From assembly GCF_000716545.1 (NCBI RefSeq), contig NZ_JNWZ01000021.1, positions 88,060 to 152,059 on the forward strand: a stretch of DNA of 64,000 nt, read 5' to 3'. Below are positions 63,869 through 64,000 of this stretch, in pieces; position 1 is the first letter of the stretch; every line of letters begins with the position of its first letter. Source of the stretch: Kitasatospora phosalacinea. GTDB lineage: Bacteria; Actinomycetota; Actinomycetes; Streptomycetales; Streptomycetaceae. Below the pieces are notes generated by a model. That model ran no database searches and was not told the origin of the DNA. It worked only from the letters and a program-made list of their open reading frames with translations. The position numbers and the translations under genes were made by a program.

Positions 63869-64000
63869 ATGAGTCTGCCTGCCGATGTGCCCGCTGGTGA
63901 CGCATTGGGCGTCCTGTCCCGCTTTCGGGTCGAGTTCTACGAGTGCCTTTACGCCCGCGCGGATGTGCTCTTCGAGCTCACGGACGCGGTGCTGTGTGCG
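63869..64000 (+). CDS. IS701-family transposase, 5' part (runs off window)
   Basis: 44 codons are visible: MSLPADVPAGDALGVLSRFRVEFYECLYARADVLFELTDAVLCA, which matches the N-terminus of IS701-like transposases of Streptomyces (SRFRxEFYxCLxxRADALFELTDAVLC). The catalytic part lies beyond the window. An inverted repeat precedes the start. Confidence 0.85.
   Translation, partial: MSLPADVPAGDALGVLSRFRVEFYECLYARADVLFELTDAVLCA

Overview
The window looks like a streptomycete chromosome (Streptomyces or Kitasatospora type). It has very high GC, codons ending in G or C, many GTG starts with purine-rich ribosome sites, GTGA or ATGA overlaps between coupled genes, a crtB/crtU/crtY carotenoid locus, secreted RICIN-tailed glycosidases, and many IS families typical of Streptomyces. 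The density of IS remnants and broken genes suggests a chromosome arm or other plastic region rather than the core; that is inference.

Layout. 1-4737: part of an aromatic carotenoid (isorenieratene-type) cluster: 3' end of crtB, a translationally coupled Rieske protein, then convergent crtU and crtY. 5068-9240: small stress or membrane proteins (one-helix protein, CsbD, a truncated hydrophobic peptide), IS5 remnants and a small secreted protein. 9641-11350: small hypotheticals and a truncated gene. 11351-16280: two secreted RICIN-tailed glycosidases (GH27 alpha-galactosidase type and a GH2 enzyme), the first behind a LacI-type operator. 16665-21008: a coupled pair of unknown genes, an alpha/beta hydrolase divergent from an AraC regulator, and two small secreted SH3-like proteins.

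21771-36687 is the most coherent block. It resembles the OsdK/OsdR (DevS/DevR-type) hypoxia and dormancy regulon: a GAF-GAF histidine kinase, its response regulator, a long hibernation-promoting factor, three universal stress proteins, AdhE, pyruvate formate-lyase and its activase, a hemerythrin protein, a CBS-BON protein and a DoxX protein. The effectors would let an aerobe ferment pyruvate to formate and ethanol and protect ribosomes at low oxygen. The response regulator has lost most of its DNA-binding domain and is out of frame, and the DoxX gene is also broken, although several intergenic regions still carry DevR-like GGGACC motifs.

36950-50402 is an IS-rich junkyard with a few intact genes: a secreted YVTN beta-propeller protein, a TetR/DUF1772 divergent pair with two matching operators, a LysR gene with an amber stop, an intact IS3 element whose ends truncate both neighbours, a leucine-rich-repeat-variant protein, a lipoprotein and an IS1182 element with target duplication. 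50449-54512 holds a LysE-type exporter and a coupled pair: a membrane-anchored PknH-like sensor-domain protein and a secreted coiled-coil protein ending in a deaminase-like (HAE...CxxxC) domain. That pair is the best candidate here for an undescribed toxin or signalling system.

54513-64000 has gene fragments and tandem repeats, a HAD-like protein, an ISL3 element against an IS630 fragment, an AT-richer patch with a secreted protein, a VanZ-like membrane protein, remnants of an integrated element (integrase C-terminus, frameshifted small genes), and the start of an IS701 transposase at the window edge.
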